Part shown: in pieces, positions 1 through 11,368 of the stretch
Numbering within the stretch: the stretch's first letter is position 1
Layout of the letters: each line of letters opens with the position of its first letter
Assembly: GCA_034231615.1 (NCBI GenBank)
Contig: CM067322.1
Span: 58,472,938 to 58,536,937, forward strand
DNA: 64,000 nt
DNA from: Meghimatium bilineatum
Lineage: Eukaryota > Mollusca > Gastropoda > Stylommatophora > Philomycidae
Direction of reading: 5' to 3'
Translations under genes and position numbers: made by a program
The notes under the pieces: generated by a model
Database searches by the model: none
What the model was told of the DNA's origin: nothing
The model's input: the letters and a program-made list of their open reading frames with translations, nothing else

Positions 1-3000
1 TCATTTTCTTTTTTAAACTTTTCAACACATTACATAAATGTATATACTTTATCATTAGAAATATATTTTTTTAATTTTCTTGTTCAAACTTGTCAACACA
101 TCTCATAAATGTATATAGTTTATCATTAGAAATATATTTTTTGATTTTCTTTTTCAAACTTATCAACACATTTCATAAATGTATCTACCAGTAGTTTATT
201 ATTAGAAATATATTTTTTGATTTTCTTTTTAAAACTTTTCAACACATCTCATAAATGTATCTACCAGTAGATTATCACTAGAAATATATCTTTTCATTTT
301 CTTTTTCAAACTTTTCAACACATATCATAAATGTATATAGTTAATCATTAGAAATATTTTTTTTTATATTCTTCTTCAAACTTTTCAACACATTTAATAA
401 ATGAATATAGTTTATAATTAGAAATATATATTTTTTACTTTCTTGCTCAAACTTGTCAACATATTTCATAAAAGTATATAGTTTATCACTAGAAATATAT
501 TTTTTTAATTTTCTTTTTCAAACGTTTCAACACATTTCATAAATGTATCTAGTTTATCATTAGAAATATATTTTTGATTTTCTTTTTCAAACTTATCAAA
601 ACATTTCATAAGTGTATATAGTGTATCAATAGAAAAATAATTTTTCTTTTCTTTTTCAAACTTATCAAAACATTTCATAACTGTATCTAGTTTATCATTA
701 GAAATATATTTTTTGATTTTGAAACTTTTCAACACATTTTATAAATGTATCTACCAGTAGTTTATTATTAGAAATATATTTTTTGATTTTCTTTTTCAAA
801 CTTTTCAACACATCTCATAAATGTATCTACCGGTAGATTATCACTAGAAATATATCTTTTCATTTTCTTTTTCAAACTTTTCAACACATTTCATAAATGT
901 ATATACTTTATCATTAGAAATATTTTTTTTTTATTTTCTTGTTCAAACTTGTCAACATATTTCATAAATGTATATAGTTTATCACTAGAAATATATTTTT
1001 TGATTTTCTTTCCAAACTTTTCAACACATTTCATAAATGTATGTAGTTTATCATTAGAAATATATTTTTTGGATTTTCAAACTTTTCAACACATTACATA
1101 AGTGTATATAGTGTATCAATAGAAATTTATTTTTTATTTTATTTTTCAAACTTTTCAACACATTTCATAAATGTATGTAGCTTATCATTAGAAATATATT
1201 TTTTTGATTTTCAAACTTTTCAACACATTACATAAGTGTATATAGTGTATCAATAGAAATTTATTTTTTATTTTATTTTTCAAACTTTTCAACACATTTC
1301 ATAAATGTATCTAGTTTATCACTAGAAATATATTTTTTGATTTTCTTTTTCAAACTTTTCAACACATCTCATAAATGTATATAGTTTATCATTAGAAATA
1401 TATTTTTTGATTTTCTTTTTCAAACTTTTCAACACATCTCATAAATGTATCTACCGGTAGATTATCACTAGAAATATATCTTTTCATTTTCTTTTTCAAA
1501 CTTTTCAACACATTTCATAAATGTATCTACCGGTAGATTATCACTAGAAATATATCTTTTCATTTTCTTTTTTAAACTTTTCAACACATTTCATAAATGT
1601 ATGTAGTTTATCATTAGAAATATATTTTTTTGATTTTCAAACTTTTTAACACATTACATAAGTGTATATAGTGTATCAATAGAAATTTATTTTTTATTTT
1701 CTTTTTCAAACTTTTCAACACATTTCATAAATGTATCTAGTTTATCACTAGAAATATATTTTTTGATTTTCTTTTTCAAACTTTTCAACACATCTCATAA
1801 ATGTATCTACCGGTAGATTATCACTAGAAATATATCTTTTCATTTTCTTTTTCAAACTTTTCAACACATTTATTAAAAGGGAATCTACCGTTAGATTATC
1901 ACTAGAAATATATCTTTTCATTTTCTTTTTTAAACTTTTCAACACATTTCATAAATGTATATACTTTATCATTAGAAATATATTTTTTTAATTTTCTTGT
2001 TCAAACTTGTCAACATATTTCATAAATGTATCTACCGGTAGATTATCACTAGAAATATATCTTTTCATTTTCTTTTTCAAACTTTTCAACACATTTCATA
2101 AATGTATCTACCGGTAGATTATCACTAGAAATATATCTTTTCATTTTCTTTTTTAAACTTTTCAACACATTACATAAATGTATATACTTTATCATTAGAA
2201 ATATATTTTTTTAATTTTCTTGTTCAAACTTGTCAACACATCTCATAAATGTATATAGTTTATCATTAGAAATATATTTTTTGATTTTCTTTTTCAAACT
2301 TATCAACACATTTCATAAATGTATCTACCAGTAGTTTATTATTAGAAATATATTTTTTGATTTTCTTTTTAAAACTTTTCAACACATCTCATAAATGTAT
2401 CTACCAGTAGATTATCACTAGAAATATATCTTTTCATTTTCTTTTTCAAACTTTTCAACACATATCATAAATGTATATAGTTAATCATTAGAAATATTTT
2501 TTTTTATATTCTTCTTCAAACTTTTCAACACATTTAATAAATGAATATAGTTTATAATTAGAAATATATATTTTTTACTTTCTTGCTCAAACTTGTCAAC
2601 ATATTTCATAAAAGTATATAGTTTATCACTAGAAATATATTTTTTTAATTTTCTTTTTCAAACGTTTCAACACATTTCATAAATGTATCTAGTTTATCAT
2701 TAGAAATATATTTTTGATTTTCTTTTTCAAACTTATCAAAACATTTCATAAGTGTATATAGTGTATCAATAGAAAAATAATTTTTCTTTTCTTTTTCAAA
2801 CTTATCAAAACATTTCATAACTGTATCTAGTTTATCATTAGAAATATATTTTTTGATTTTGAAACTTTTCAACACATTTTATAAATGTATCTACCAGTAG
2901 TTTATTATTAGAAATATATTTTTTGATTTTCTTTTTCAAACTTTTCAACACATCTCATAAATGTATCTACCGGTAGATTATCACTAGAAATATATCTTTT

Positions 3001-3742
3001 CATTTTCTTTTTCAAACTTTTCAACACATTTCATAAATGTATATACTTTATCATTAGAAATATTTTTTTTTTATTTTCTTGTTCAAACTTGTCAACATAT
3101 TTCATAAATGTATATAGTTTATCACTAGAAATATATTTTTTGATTTTCTTTCCAAACTTTTCAACACATTTCATAAATGTATGTAGTTTATCATTAGAAA
3201 TATATTTTTTGGATTTTCAAACTTTTCAACACATTACATAAGTGTATATAGTGTATCAATAGAAATTTATTTTTTATTTTATTTTTCAAACTTTTCAACA
3301 CATTTCATAAATGTATGTAGCTTATCATTAGAAATATATTTTTTTGATTTTCAAACTTTTCAACACATTACATAAGTGTATATAGTGTATCAATAGAAAT
3401 TTATTTTTTATTTTATTTTTCAAACTTTTCAACACATTTCATAAATGTATCTAGTTTATCACTAGAAATATATTTTTTGATTTTCTTTTTCAAACTTTTC
3501 AACACATCTCATAAATGTATATAGTTTATCATTAGAAATATATTTTTTGATTTTCTTTTTCAAACTTTTCAACACATCTCATAAATGTATCTACCGGTAG
3601 ATTATCACTAGAAATATATCTTTTCATTTTCTTTTTCAAACTTTTCAACACATTTCATAAATGTATCTACCGGTAGATTATCACTAGAAATATATCTTTT
3701 CATTTTCTTTTTTAAACTTTTCAACACATTTCATAAATGTAT
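1..3742 (+). repeat. 2,140-bp higher-order repeat, two adjacent copies
   Basis: Bases 1-1,602 match 2,141-3,742 at a constant offset of 2,140 bp. Shared diagnostic variants include a TTACATAAATG monomer (27 and 2167), CAAACGTTTC (530 and 2670), and the GTATGTAGCTTATC monomer (1173 and 3313). The match breaks where the first copy reads ATGTATGTAG and the second ATGTATATAC. From there the second copy lacks about 350 bp, roughly five monomers, that the first copy has before 1,950. Near-identity over about 1.6 kb indicates recent duplication. Confidence 0.9.
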
Positions 3743-5412
3743 ATACTTTATCATTAGAAATATATTTTTTTAATTTTCTTGTTCAAACTTGTCAACATAT
3801 TTCATAAATGTATCTACCGGTAGATTATCACTAGAAATATATCTTTTCATTTTCTTTTTTAAACTTTTCAACACATTTCATAAATGTATATACTTTATCA
3901 TTAGAAATATATTTTTTTAATTTTCTTGTTCAAACTTGTCAACACATCTCATAAATGTATATAGTTTATCATTAGAAATATATTTTTTGATTTTCTTTTT
4001 CAAACTTATCAACACATTTCATAAATGTATCTAGTTTATCATTAGAAATATATTTTGTGATTTTGAAACTTTTCAACACATTTCATAAATGTATCTACCA
4101 GTAGTTTATTATTAGAAATATATTTTTTGATTTTCTTTTTAAAACTTTTCAACACATCTCATAAATGTATCTACCGGTAGATTATCACTAGAAATATATC
4201 TTTTCATTTTCTTTTTCAAACTTTTCAACACATATCATAAATGTATATAGTTAATCATTAGAAATATTTTTTTTTATTTTCTTCTTCAAACTTTTCAACA
4301 CATTTAATAAATGAATATAGTTTATAATTAGAAATATATATTTTTTATTTACTTGCTCAAACTTGTCAACATATTTCATAAAAGTATATAGTTTATCACT
4401 AGAAATATAGTTTTTGATTTTCTTTTTCAAACTTATCAACACATTTCATAAATGTATCTAGTTTATCATTAGAAATATATTTTTTGATTTTCTTTTCCAA
4501 ATTTTCAACACATTTCATAAGTGTATATAGTGTATCAATAGAAAAATAATTTTTCTTTTCTTTTTCAAACTTATCAAAACATTTCATATCTAGTTTATCA
4601 TTAGAAATATATTTTTTGATTTTGAAACTTTTTAACACATTTCATAAATGTATCTACCAGTAGTTTATTATTAGAAATATATTTTTTTATTTTCTTTTTC
4701 AAACTTTTCAACACATCTCATAAATGTATCTACGGGTAGATTATCACTAGAAATATATCTTTTCATTTTCTTTTTCAAACTTGTCAACACAATTAATAAA
4801 TGAATATAGTTTATAATTAGAAATATATATTTTTTATTTTCTTGCTCAAACTTGTCAACATATTTCATAAAAGTATATAGTTTATCACTAGAAATATAGT
4901 TTTTGATTTTCTTTTTCAAACTTATTAACACATTTCATAAATGTATCTAGTTTATCATTAGAAATATATTTTCTGCTTTTGAAACTTTTCAACACATTTC
5001 ATAAATGTATCTACCAGTAGTTTATTATTAGAAATATATTTTTTGATTTTCTTTTTCAAACTTTTCAACACATTTCATAAATGTATCTACCGGTAGATTA
5101 TCACTAGAAATATATCTTTTCATTTTCTTTTTTAAACTTTTCAACACATTTCATAAATGTATATACTTTATCATTAGAAATATATTTTTTTAATTTTCTT
5201 GTTCAAACTTGTCAACATATTTCATAAATGTATCTACCGGTAGATTATCACTAGAAATATATCTTTTCATTTTCTTTTTCAAACTTTTCAAAACATTTCA
5301 TAAATGTATCTACCGGTAGATTATCACTAGAAATATATCTTTTCATTTTCTTTTTCAAACTTTTCAACACATTTCATAAATGTATCTACCGGTAGATTAT
5401 CACTAGAAATAT
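3743..5412 (+). repeat. Satellite block left of the first insertion
   Basis: This is satellite of mixed A, B and C monomers. It contains three diagnostic changes: TAGTTTTTGATTTTC after CTAGAAATA (about 4408 and 4898), the shortened CATTTCATATCTAG monomer (4581), and CTACGGGTAG (4730), a variant of the CCGG palindrome. The block is repeated at 9,700-11,368 (offset 5,956) and at 27,170-28,843 (a further 17,475). The end of the block is the integration site of the 1,325-bp element. No gene is visible. Confidence 0.9.
5402..5412. repeat. Left target-site duplication of insertion 1
   Basis: ACTAGAAATAT directly precedes the non-satellite sequence and recurs at its right end (6738-6748). Satellite paralogues at 11,358-11,368 and 28,833-28,843 carry a single copy of this 11-mer without the insertion, which fixes the boundary. 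Confidence 0.9.
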
Positions 5413-5940
5413 GGGGTGCAAAGGGAACGCATTGCTCTAGGCGGACCCAGGGTTAGCAGATAACCAAGATCCCAAATGTACCTCCACGCGGTGCACCCTG
5501 GAAACAGAAATACAGCAGCTCGAGCTGATTCTGGCCAAATCTTTTGGGGATCGTGTCCGAAAATGTGGAGGTAGCAGATGGAAAGAGATTTGCCTGCACA
5601 CGGACAGACATATCTCCGACACCACCAGCATCACCACATATAGCGACACTGTCGACATACAGTGAAGCTAGTCAGTCCAGTCCGAACATTGGAGGGGCGG
5701 CCAATGTAAAATGCACGTATAGGTAGATACATGGCGAGAGACATAGATTTCATACCGAGTACAATGAAAGGGCAGAACAGCGCTAGAGGGCAGCGCGAAC
5801 TGCAAATAAAAAGTGAAAAGTCCCTAGGAAAGAGGAACTACAAGCTCCGTCAGCTCGAGACGAGCTTCTAGTTACCTGAGTTCCTTACAGGCAGAGACCC
5901 AGACCCATCCACTGGCGTTTGGTAAAGCAAGAAGACCTAA

Positions 5941-6250
5941 CCCAACTCTAATGTCGAGCCTTCCTAAACCGGAAATATGCTCGCGAAGAGAAAGGGTTCT
6001 GTACCCAATGGGCTTAGGCAAGAAAGGGACAACGATTGTAGTCCTGGCCCAACTCTACTGTCAATGTTTCCTATACCGGAAGTACACTTGCAGAGAGAAA
6101 GGGTTCCGTACTCGATTCGCTCAGGCACAAAAGGGACAACGATTTAGCCCTGGCCCAACTCTACTGTCAAGTTTTCCTACACCGGAAATACACTTGAAGA
6201 GAGAAAGGGTTCAGTACCTGATGGGCTCAGGCGCTATTGGGACAAGGACG
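5941..6250 (+). repeat. ~106-bp tandem repeat inside insertion 1 (three units)
   Basis: Units start at CCCAACTCTA (5941), CCCAACTCTAC (6048) and CCCAACTCTAC (6154), so the spacing is 107 and 106 bp. Each unit holds TTTCCTA-ACCGGAA-TA, GAGAAAGGGTTC, GTACC-GATGGGCT and GGGACAACGATT in the same order, with roughly 15-25% differences by eye. A more diverged unit starts at TCCAACTCCTC (6363) and includes ACGGTTCAGTACCCAATGGG. The 6,154-6,363 spacing is about two units, so a decayed unit may lie between. Confidence 0.85.
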
Positions 6251-6686
6251 CTCAGCACGAGAACGCCTTGCTCTCAAACGCGTGGTGTGAGACTCGAACT
6301 TGGACAAGGGGTACACGATGTCGGTGAATGGCACCTCGGCTAAGAGGGCGAAAGAGCCAGGGTCCAACTCCTCTGTTGAGTTCTTCCCCTTAAGGAACCA
6401 GGCTCACGGTTGAGAAACGGTTCAGTACCCAATGGGCACAGGCACAGCACGTCCAATTACACGAGGCAAGTTCATAGACAGTGGAACACCTCGTTTGAGT
6501 CAGACTAAGAGCAAGAAAATCGTCTGGGCGAAGAGTCTCCACTACGCGTGCCTGGAGACAGATATAGAGGCTGTCACAGGCTAAGGGTAGCCCACCCGAA
6601 TTGTCAAGGCATGCCGAAATCGGATGTGCTAGGCCTACAAGGCGCATAACGGTGGCACAACGTAATCACGCTCCCGGCGGAAATCG

Positions 6687-6700
6687 CACGGATATCCGTG
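6687..6700. other. Perfect 14-bp palindrome near the 3' end of insertion 1
   Basis: CACGGATATCCGTG is its own reverse complement and lies about 37 bp before the A-rich end. ATCACG at 6665-6670 can also pair with CGTGAT at 6697-6702, giving an alternative stem. A 3' hairpin close to the tail could be a recognition structure for reverse transcription. That role is inference. Confidence 0.6.
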
Positions 6701-6719
6701 ATGGTTACAATGGAGCGAA

Positions 6720-6737
6720 CGAAAAACAAAACAAACA
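6720..6737 (+). other. A-rich 3' tail of insertion 1
   Basis: The last 18 bp before the right target duplication are only A, C and G, mostly A, with CAAA/CAA units. This is the expected position for the 3' tail of a retroposed RNA read on the plus strand. Confidence 0.7.
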
Positions 6738-6748
6738 ACTAGAAATAT
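6738..6748. repeat. Right target-site duplication of insertion 1
   Basis: The second copy of ACTAGAAATAT, after which the satellite resumes in phase (ATATCTTTTCATTTTC). Together with 5402-5412 it reconstitutes the uninterrupted monomer seen at 11,358 and 28,833. Confidence 0.9.
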
Positions 6749-9700
6749 ATCTTTTCATTTTCTTTTTTAAACTTTTCAACACATTTCATAAATGTATATA
6801 CTTTATCATTAGAAATATATTTTTTTAATTTTCTTGTTCAAACTTGTCAACATATTTCATAAATGTATCTACCGGTAGATTATCACTAGAAATATATCTT
6901 TTCATATTCTTTTTTAAACTTTTCAACACATTTCATAAATGTATCTACCGGTAGATTATCACTAGAAATATATCTTTTCATTTACTTTTTTAAACTTTTC
7001 AACACATTTCATAAATGTATATACTTTATCATTAGAAATATATTTTTTGATTTTCTTTTTCAAACTTATCAACACATTTCATAAATGTATCTAGTTTATC
7101 ATTAGAAATATATTTTGTGATATTGAAACTTTTCAACACATTTCATAAATGTATCTACCAGTAGTTTATTATTAGAAATATATTTTTTGATTTTGTTTTT
7201 CAAACTTTTCAACACATCTCATAAATGTATCTACCTGTAGATTATCACTAGAAATATATCTTTTCATTTTCTTTTTCAAACTTTTCAACACATATCATAA
7301 ATGTATATAGTTAGTCATTAGAAATATTTTTTTTTATTTTCTTCTTCAAACTTTTCAACACATTTAATAAATGAATATAGTTTATAATTAGAAATATATA
7401 TTTTTTATTTTCTTGCTCAAACTTGTCAACACATTTCATAAAAGTATATAGTTTATCACTAGAAATATAGTTTTTGATTTTCTTTTTCAAACTTATCAAA
7501 ACATTTCATAAGTGTATATAGTGTATAAATTTGAAAAATAATTTTTCTTTTCTTTTTCAAACTTATCAAAACATTTCATAACTGTATATAGTTTATCATT
7601 AGAAATATATTTTTTGATTTTGAAACTTTTCAACACATTTCATAAATGTATCTACCAGTAGTTTATTATTAGAAATATATTTTTTGATTTTCTTTTTCAA
7701 ACTTTTCAACACATCTCATAAATGTATCTACCAGTAGTTTATTATTAGAAATATATCTTTTCATTTTCTTTTTCAAACTTTTCAACACATTTCATAAATG
7801 TATATACTTTATCATTAGAAATATTTTTTTTTAATTTTCTTGTTCAAACTTGTCAACATATTTCATAAATGTATATAGTTTATCATTAGAAATATTTTTT
7901 TTTATTTTCTTGTTCAAACTTTTCAACACATTTAATAAATGAATATAGTTTATTATTAGAAATATATTTTTTGATTTTCTTTTTCAAACTTTTCAACACA
8001 TCTCATAAATGTATCTACCGGTAGATTATCACTAGAAATGTATCTTTTCATTTTCTTTTTCAAACTTTTCAACAAATGTCATAAATGTATATAGTTAATC
8101 ATTAGAAATATTTTTTTTTATTTTCTTGTTCAAACTTTTCAACACATTTAATAAATGAATATAGTTTATAATTAGAAATATATATTTTTTATTTTCTTGC
8201 TCAAACTTGTCAACATATTTCATAAGTGTATATAGTGTATCAATAGAAAAATAATTTTTCTTTTCTTTTTCAAACTTATCAAAACATTTCATAACTGTAT
8301 CTAGTTTAACATTAGAAATATATTTTTTTGATTTTTAAACTTTTCAACACATTTCATAAGTGTATATAGTTAGCAATAGAAATTTATTTTTTATTTTCAT
8401 TTTCAAACTTTTCAACACATTTCATAAATGTATGTAGTTTATCACTAGAAATATATTTTTTGATTTTCTTTTCCAAACTTTTCAACACATTTCATAAATG
8501 TATCTAGTTTAACATTAGAAATATATTTTTTGATTTTCTTTTTCAAACTTTTCAACACATCTCATAAATGTATCTACCGGTAGATTTTCACTAGAAATAT
8601 ATCTTTTCTTTTTCTTTTTCAAACTTTTCAACACATTTCATAAATGTATATAGTTTATCATTAGAAATATATTTTTTTAATTTTCTTTTTCAAACGTTTC
8701 AACACATTTCATAAATGTATCTAGTTTATCATTAGAAATATATTTTTGATTTTCTTTTTCAAACTTATCAAAACATTTCATAAGTGTATATAGTGTATCA
8801 ATAGAAAAATAATTTTTCTTTTCTTTTTCAAACTTATCAAAACATTTCATAACTGTATCTAGTTTATCATTAGAAATATATTTTTTGATTTTGAAACTTT
8901 TCAACACATTTCATAAATGTATCTACCAGTAGTTTATTATTAGAAATATATCTTTTCATTTTCTTTTTCAAACTTTTCAACACATTTCATAAATGTATAT
9001 ACTTTATCATTAGAAATATTTTTTTTTTATTTTCTTGTTCAAACTTGTCAACATATTTCATAAATGTATATAGTTTATCACTAGAAATATATTTTTTGAT
9101 TTTCTTTCCAAACTTTTCAACACATTTCATAAATGTATGTAGTTTATCATTAGAAATATATTTTTTGGATTTTCAAACTTTTCAACACATTACATAAGTG
9201 TATATAGTGTATCAATAGAAATTTATTTTTTATTTTATTTTTCAAACTTTTCAACACATTTCATAAATGTATGTAGCTTATCATTAGAAATATATTTTTT
9301 TGATTTTCAAACTTTTCAACACATTACATAAGTGTATATAGTGTATCAATAGAAATTTATTTTTTATTTTATTTTTCAAACTTTTCAACACATTTCATAA
9401 ATGTATCTAGTTTATCACTAGAAATATATTTTTTGATTTTCTTTTTCAAACTTTTCAACACATCTCATAAATGTATATAGTTTATCATTAGAAATATATT
9501 TTTTGATTTTCTTTTTCAAACTTTTCAACACATCTCATAAATGTATCTACCGGTAGATTATCACTAGAAATATATCTTTTCATTTTCTTTTTCAAACTTT
9601 TCAACACATTTCATAAATGTATCTACCGGTAGATTATCACTAGAAATATATCTTTTCATTTTCTTTTTTAAACTTTTCAACACATTTCATAAATGTATAT

Positions 9701-11357
9701 ACTTTATCATTAGAAATATATTTTTTTAATTTTCTTGTTCAAACTTGTCAACATATTTCATAAATGTATCTACCGGTAGATTATCACTAGAAATATATCT
9801 TTTCATTTTCTTTTTTAAACTTTTCAACACATTTCATAAATGTATATACTTTATCATTAGAAATATATTTTTTTAATTTTCTTGTTCAAACTTGTCAACA
9901 CATCTCATAAATGTATATAGTTTATCATTAGAAATATATTTTTTGATTTTCTTTTTCAAACTTATCAACACATTTCATAAATGTATCTAGTTTATCATTA
10001 GAAATATATTTTGTGATTTTGAAACTTTTCAACACATTTCATAAATGTATCTACCAGTAGTTTATTATTAGAAATATATTTTTTGATTTTCTTTTTAAAA
10101 CTTTTCAACACATCTCATAAATGTATCTACCGGTAGATTATCACTAGAAATATATCTTTTCATTTTCTTTTTCAAACTTTTCAACACATATCATAAATGT
10201 ATATAGTTAATCATTAGAAATATTTTTTTTTATTTTCTTCTTCAAACTTTTCAACACATTTAATAAATGAATATAGTTTATAATTAGAAATATATATTTT
10301 TTATTTTCTTGCTCAAACTTGTCAACATATTTCATAAAAGTATATAGTTTATCACTAGAAATATAGTTTTTGATTTTCTTTTTCAAACTTATCAACACAT
10401 TTCATAAATGTATCTAGTTTATCATTAGAAATATATTTTTTGATTTTCTTTTCCAAATTTTCAACACATTTCATAAGTGTATATAGTGTATCAATAGAAA
10501 AATAATTTTTCTTTTCTTTTTCAAACTTATCAAAACATTTCATATCTAGTTTATCATTAGAAATATATTTTTTGATTTTGAAACTTTTTAACACATTTCA
10601 TAAATGTATCTACCAGTAGTTTATTATTAGAAATATATTTTTTTATTTTCTTTTTCAAACTTTTCAACACATCTCATAAATGTATCTACGGGTAGATTAT
10701 CACTAGAAATATATCTTTTCATTTTCTTTTTCAAACTTGTCAACACAATTAATAAATGAATATAGTTTATAATTAGAAATATATATTTTTTATTTTCTTG
10801 CTCAAACTTGTCAACATATTTCATAAAAGTATATAGTTTATCACTAGAAATATAGTTTTTGATTTTCTTTTTCAAACTTATTAACACATTTCATAAATGT
10901 ATCTAGTTTATCATTAGAAATATATTTTCTGCTTTTGAAACTTTTCAACACATTTCATAAATGTATCTACCAGTAGTTTATTATTAGAAATATATTTTTT
11001 GATTTTCTTTTTCAAACTTTTCAACACATTTCATAAATGTATCTACCGGTAGATTATCACTAGAAATATATCTTTTCATTTTCTTTTTTAAACTTTTCAA
11101 CACATTTCATAAATGTATATACTTTATCATTAGAAATATATTTTTTTAATTTTCTTGTTCAAACTTGTCAACATATTTCATAAATGTATCTACCGGTAGA
11201 TTATCACTAGAAATATATCTTTTCATTTTCTTTTTCAAACTTTTCAAAACATTTCATAAATGTATCTACCGGTAGATTATCACTAGAAATATATCTTTTC
11301 ATTTTCTTTTTCAAACTTTTCAACACATTTCATAAATGTATCTACCGGTAGATTATC

Positions 11358-11368
11358 ACTAGAAATAT
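11358..11368. other. Empty integration site corresponding to insertion 1
   Basis: A single ACTAGAAATAT lies in the paralogous segment, with the same left context (CTACCGGTAGATTATC) and right context (ATCTTTTCATTTTC then TTTTTTAAAC) as the filled site. It shows the segment was duplicated as satellite without the element. Confidence 0.88.

Larger units (their letters stand above)
5413..6737 (+). mobile_element. 1,325-bp retroposon-like insertion, family not recognised
   Basis: A sharply different, much GC-richer and CpG-containing sequence interrupts the satellite. It begins GGGGTGCAAAGG and ends in the A-rich stretch GAAAAACAAAACAAACAA. It is flanked by an 11-bp direct repeat. The ends are not inverted repeats of each other, so a TIR DNA transposon is unlikely. 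I see no long terminal direct repeats and no reverse transcriptase, endonuclease or transposase motif. Short target duplication plus an A-rich 3' end fits target-primed reverse transcription of a non-autonomous or 5'-truncated non-LTR element in plus orientation. Internally it has ~106-bp tandem units (5,941-6,250, with a further copy near 6,363) and a perfect palindrome at 6,687-6,700. Open frames here (for example 5,951-6,343, 130 codons) largely translate the internal repeat, whose 106/107-bp unit does not keep frame, and resemble no protein I know. Alternatives are a LINE 3' UTR or a composite repeat. Confidence 0.75.

Noticed and set aside
505-735. Recurrent 60-90 codon minus-strand open frames (for example 505-735, 2,645-2,875, 8,677-8,907) as genes
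   Set aside because: They are direct translations of satellite monomers. The frame survives only where monomers are 69 bp, start and stop positions fall inside monomers, and copies follow the HOR duplications rather than any gene boundary.
5437-5726. Overlapping short frames on both strands near the left end of insertion 1
   Set aside because: Short (60-73 codons), overlapping on opposite strands, with no recognisable motif. They are expected by chance in moderately GC-rich DNA.
5951-6343. 130-codon open frame in insertion 1 as a protein-coding gene
   Set aside because: It largely reads the ~106/107-bp internal tandem repeat, whose period changes reading frame from unit to unit. No domain is recognisable, and frames of similar length exist on the other strand nearby.
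5413-6737. TIR DNA transposon or LTR element as the identity of insertion 1
   Set aside because: The two ends are neither inverted nor long direct repeats of one another, no transposase or polymerase motif is visible, and the right end is A-rich with an 11-bp target duplication, which fits retroposition better.
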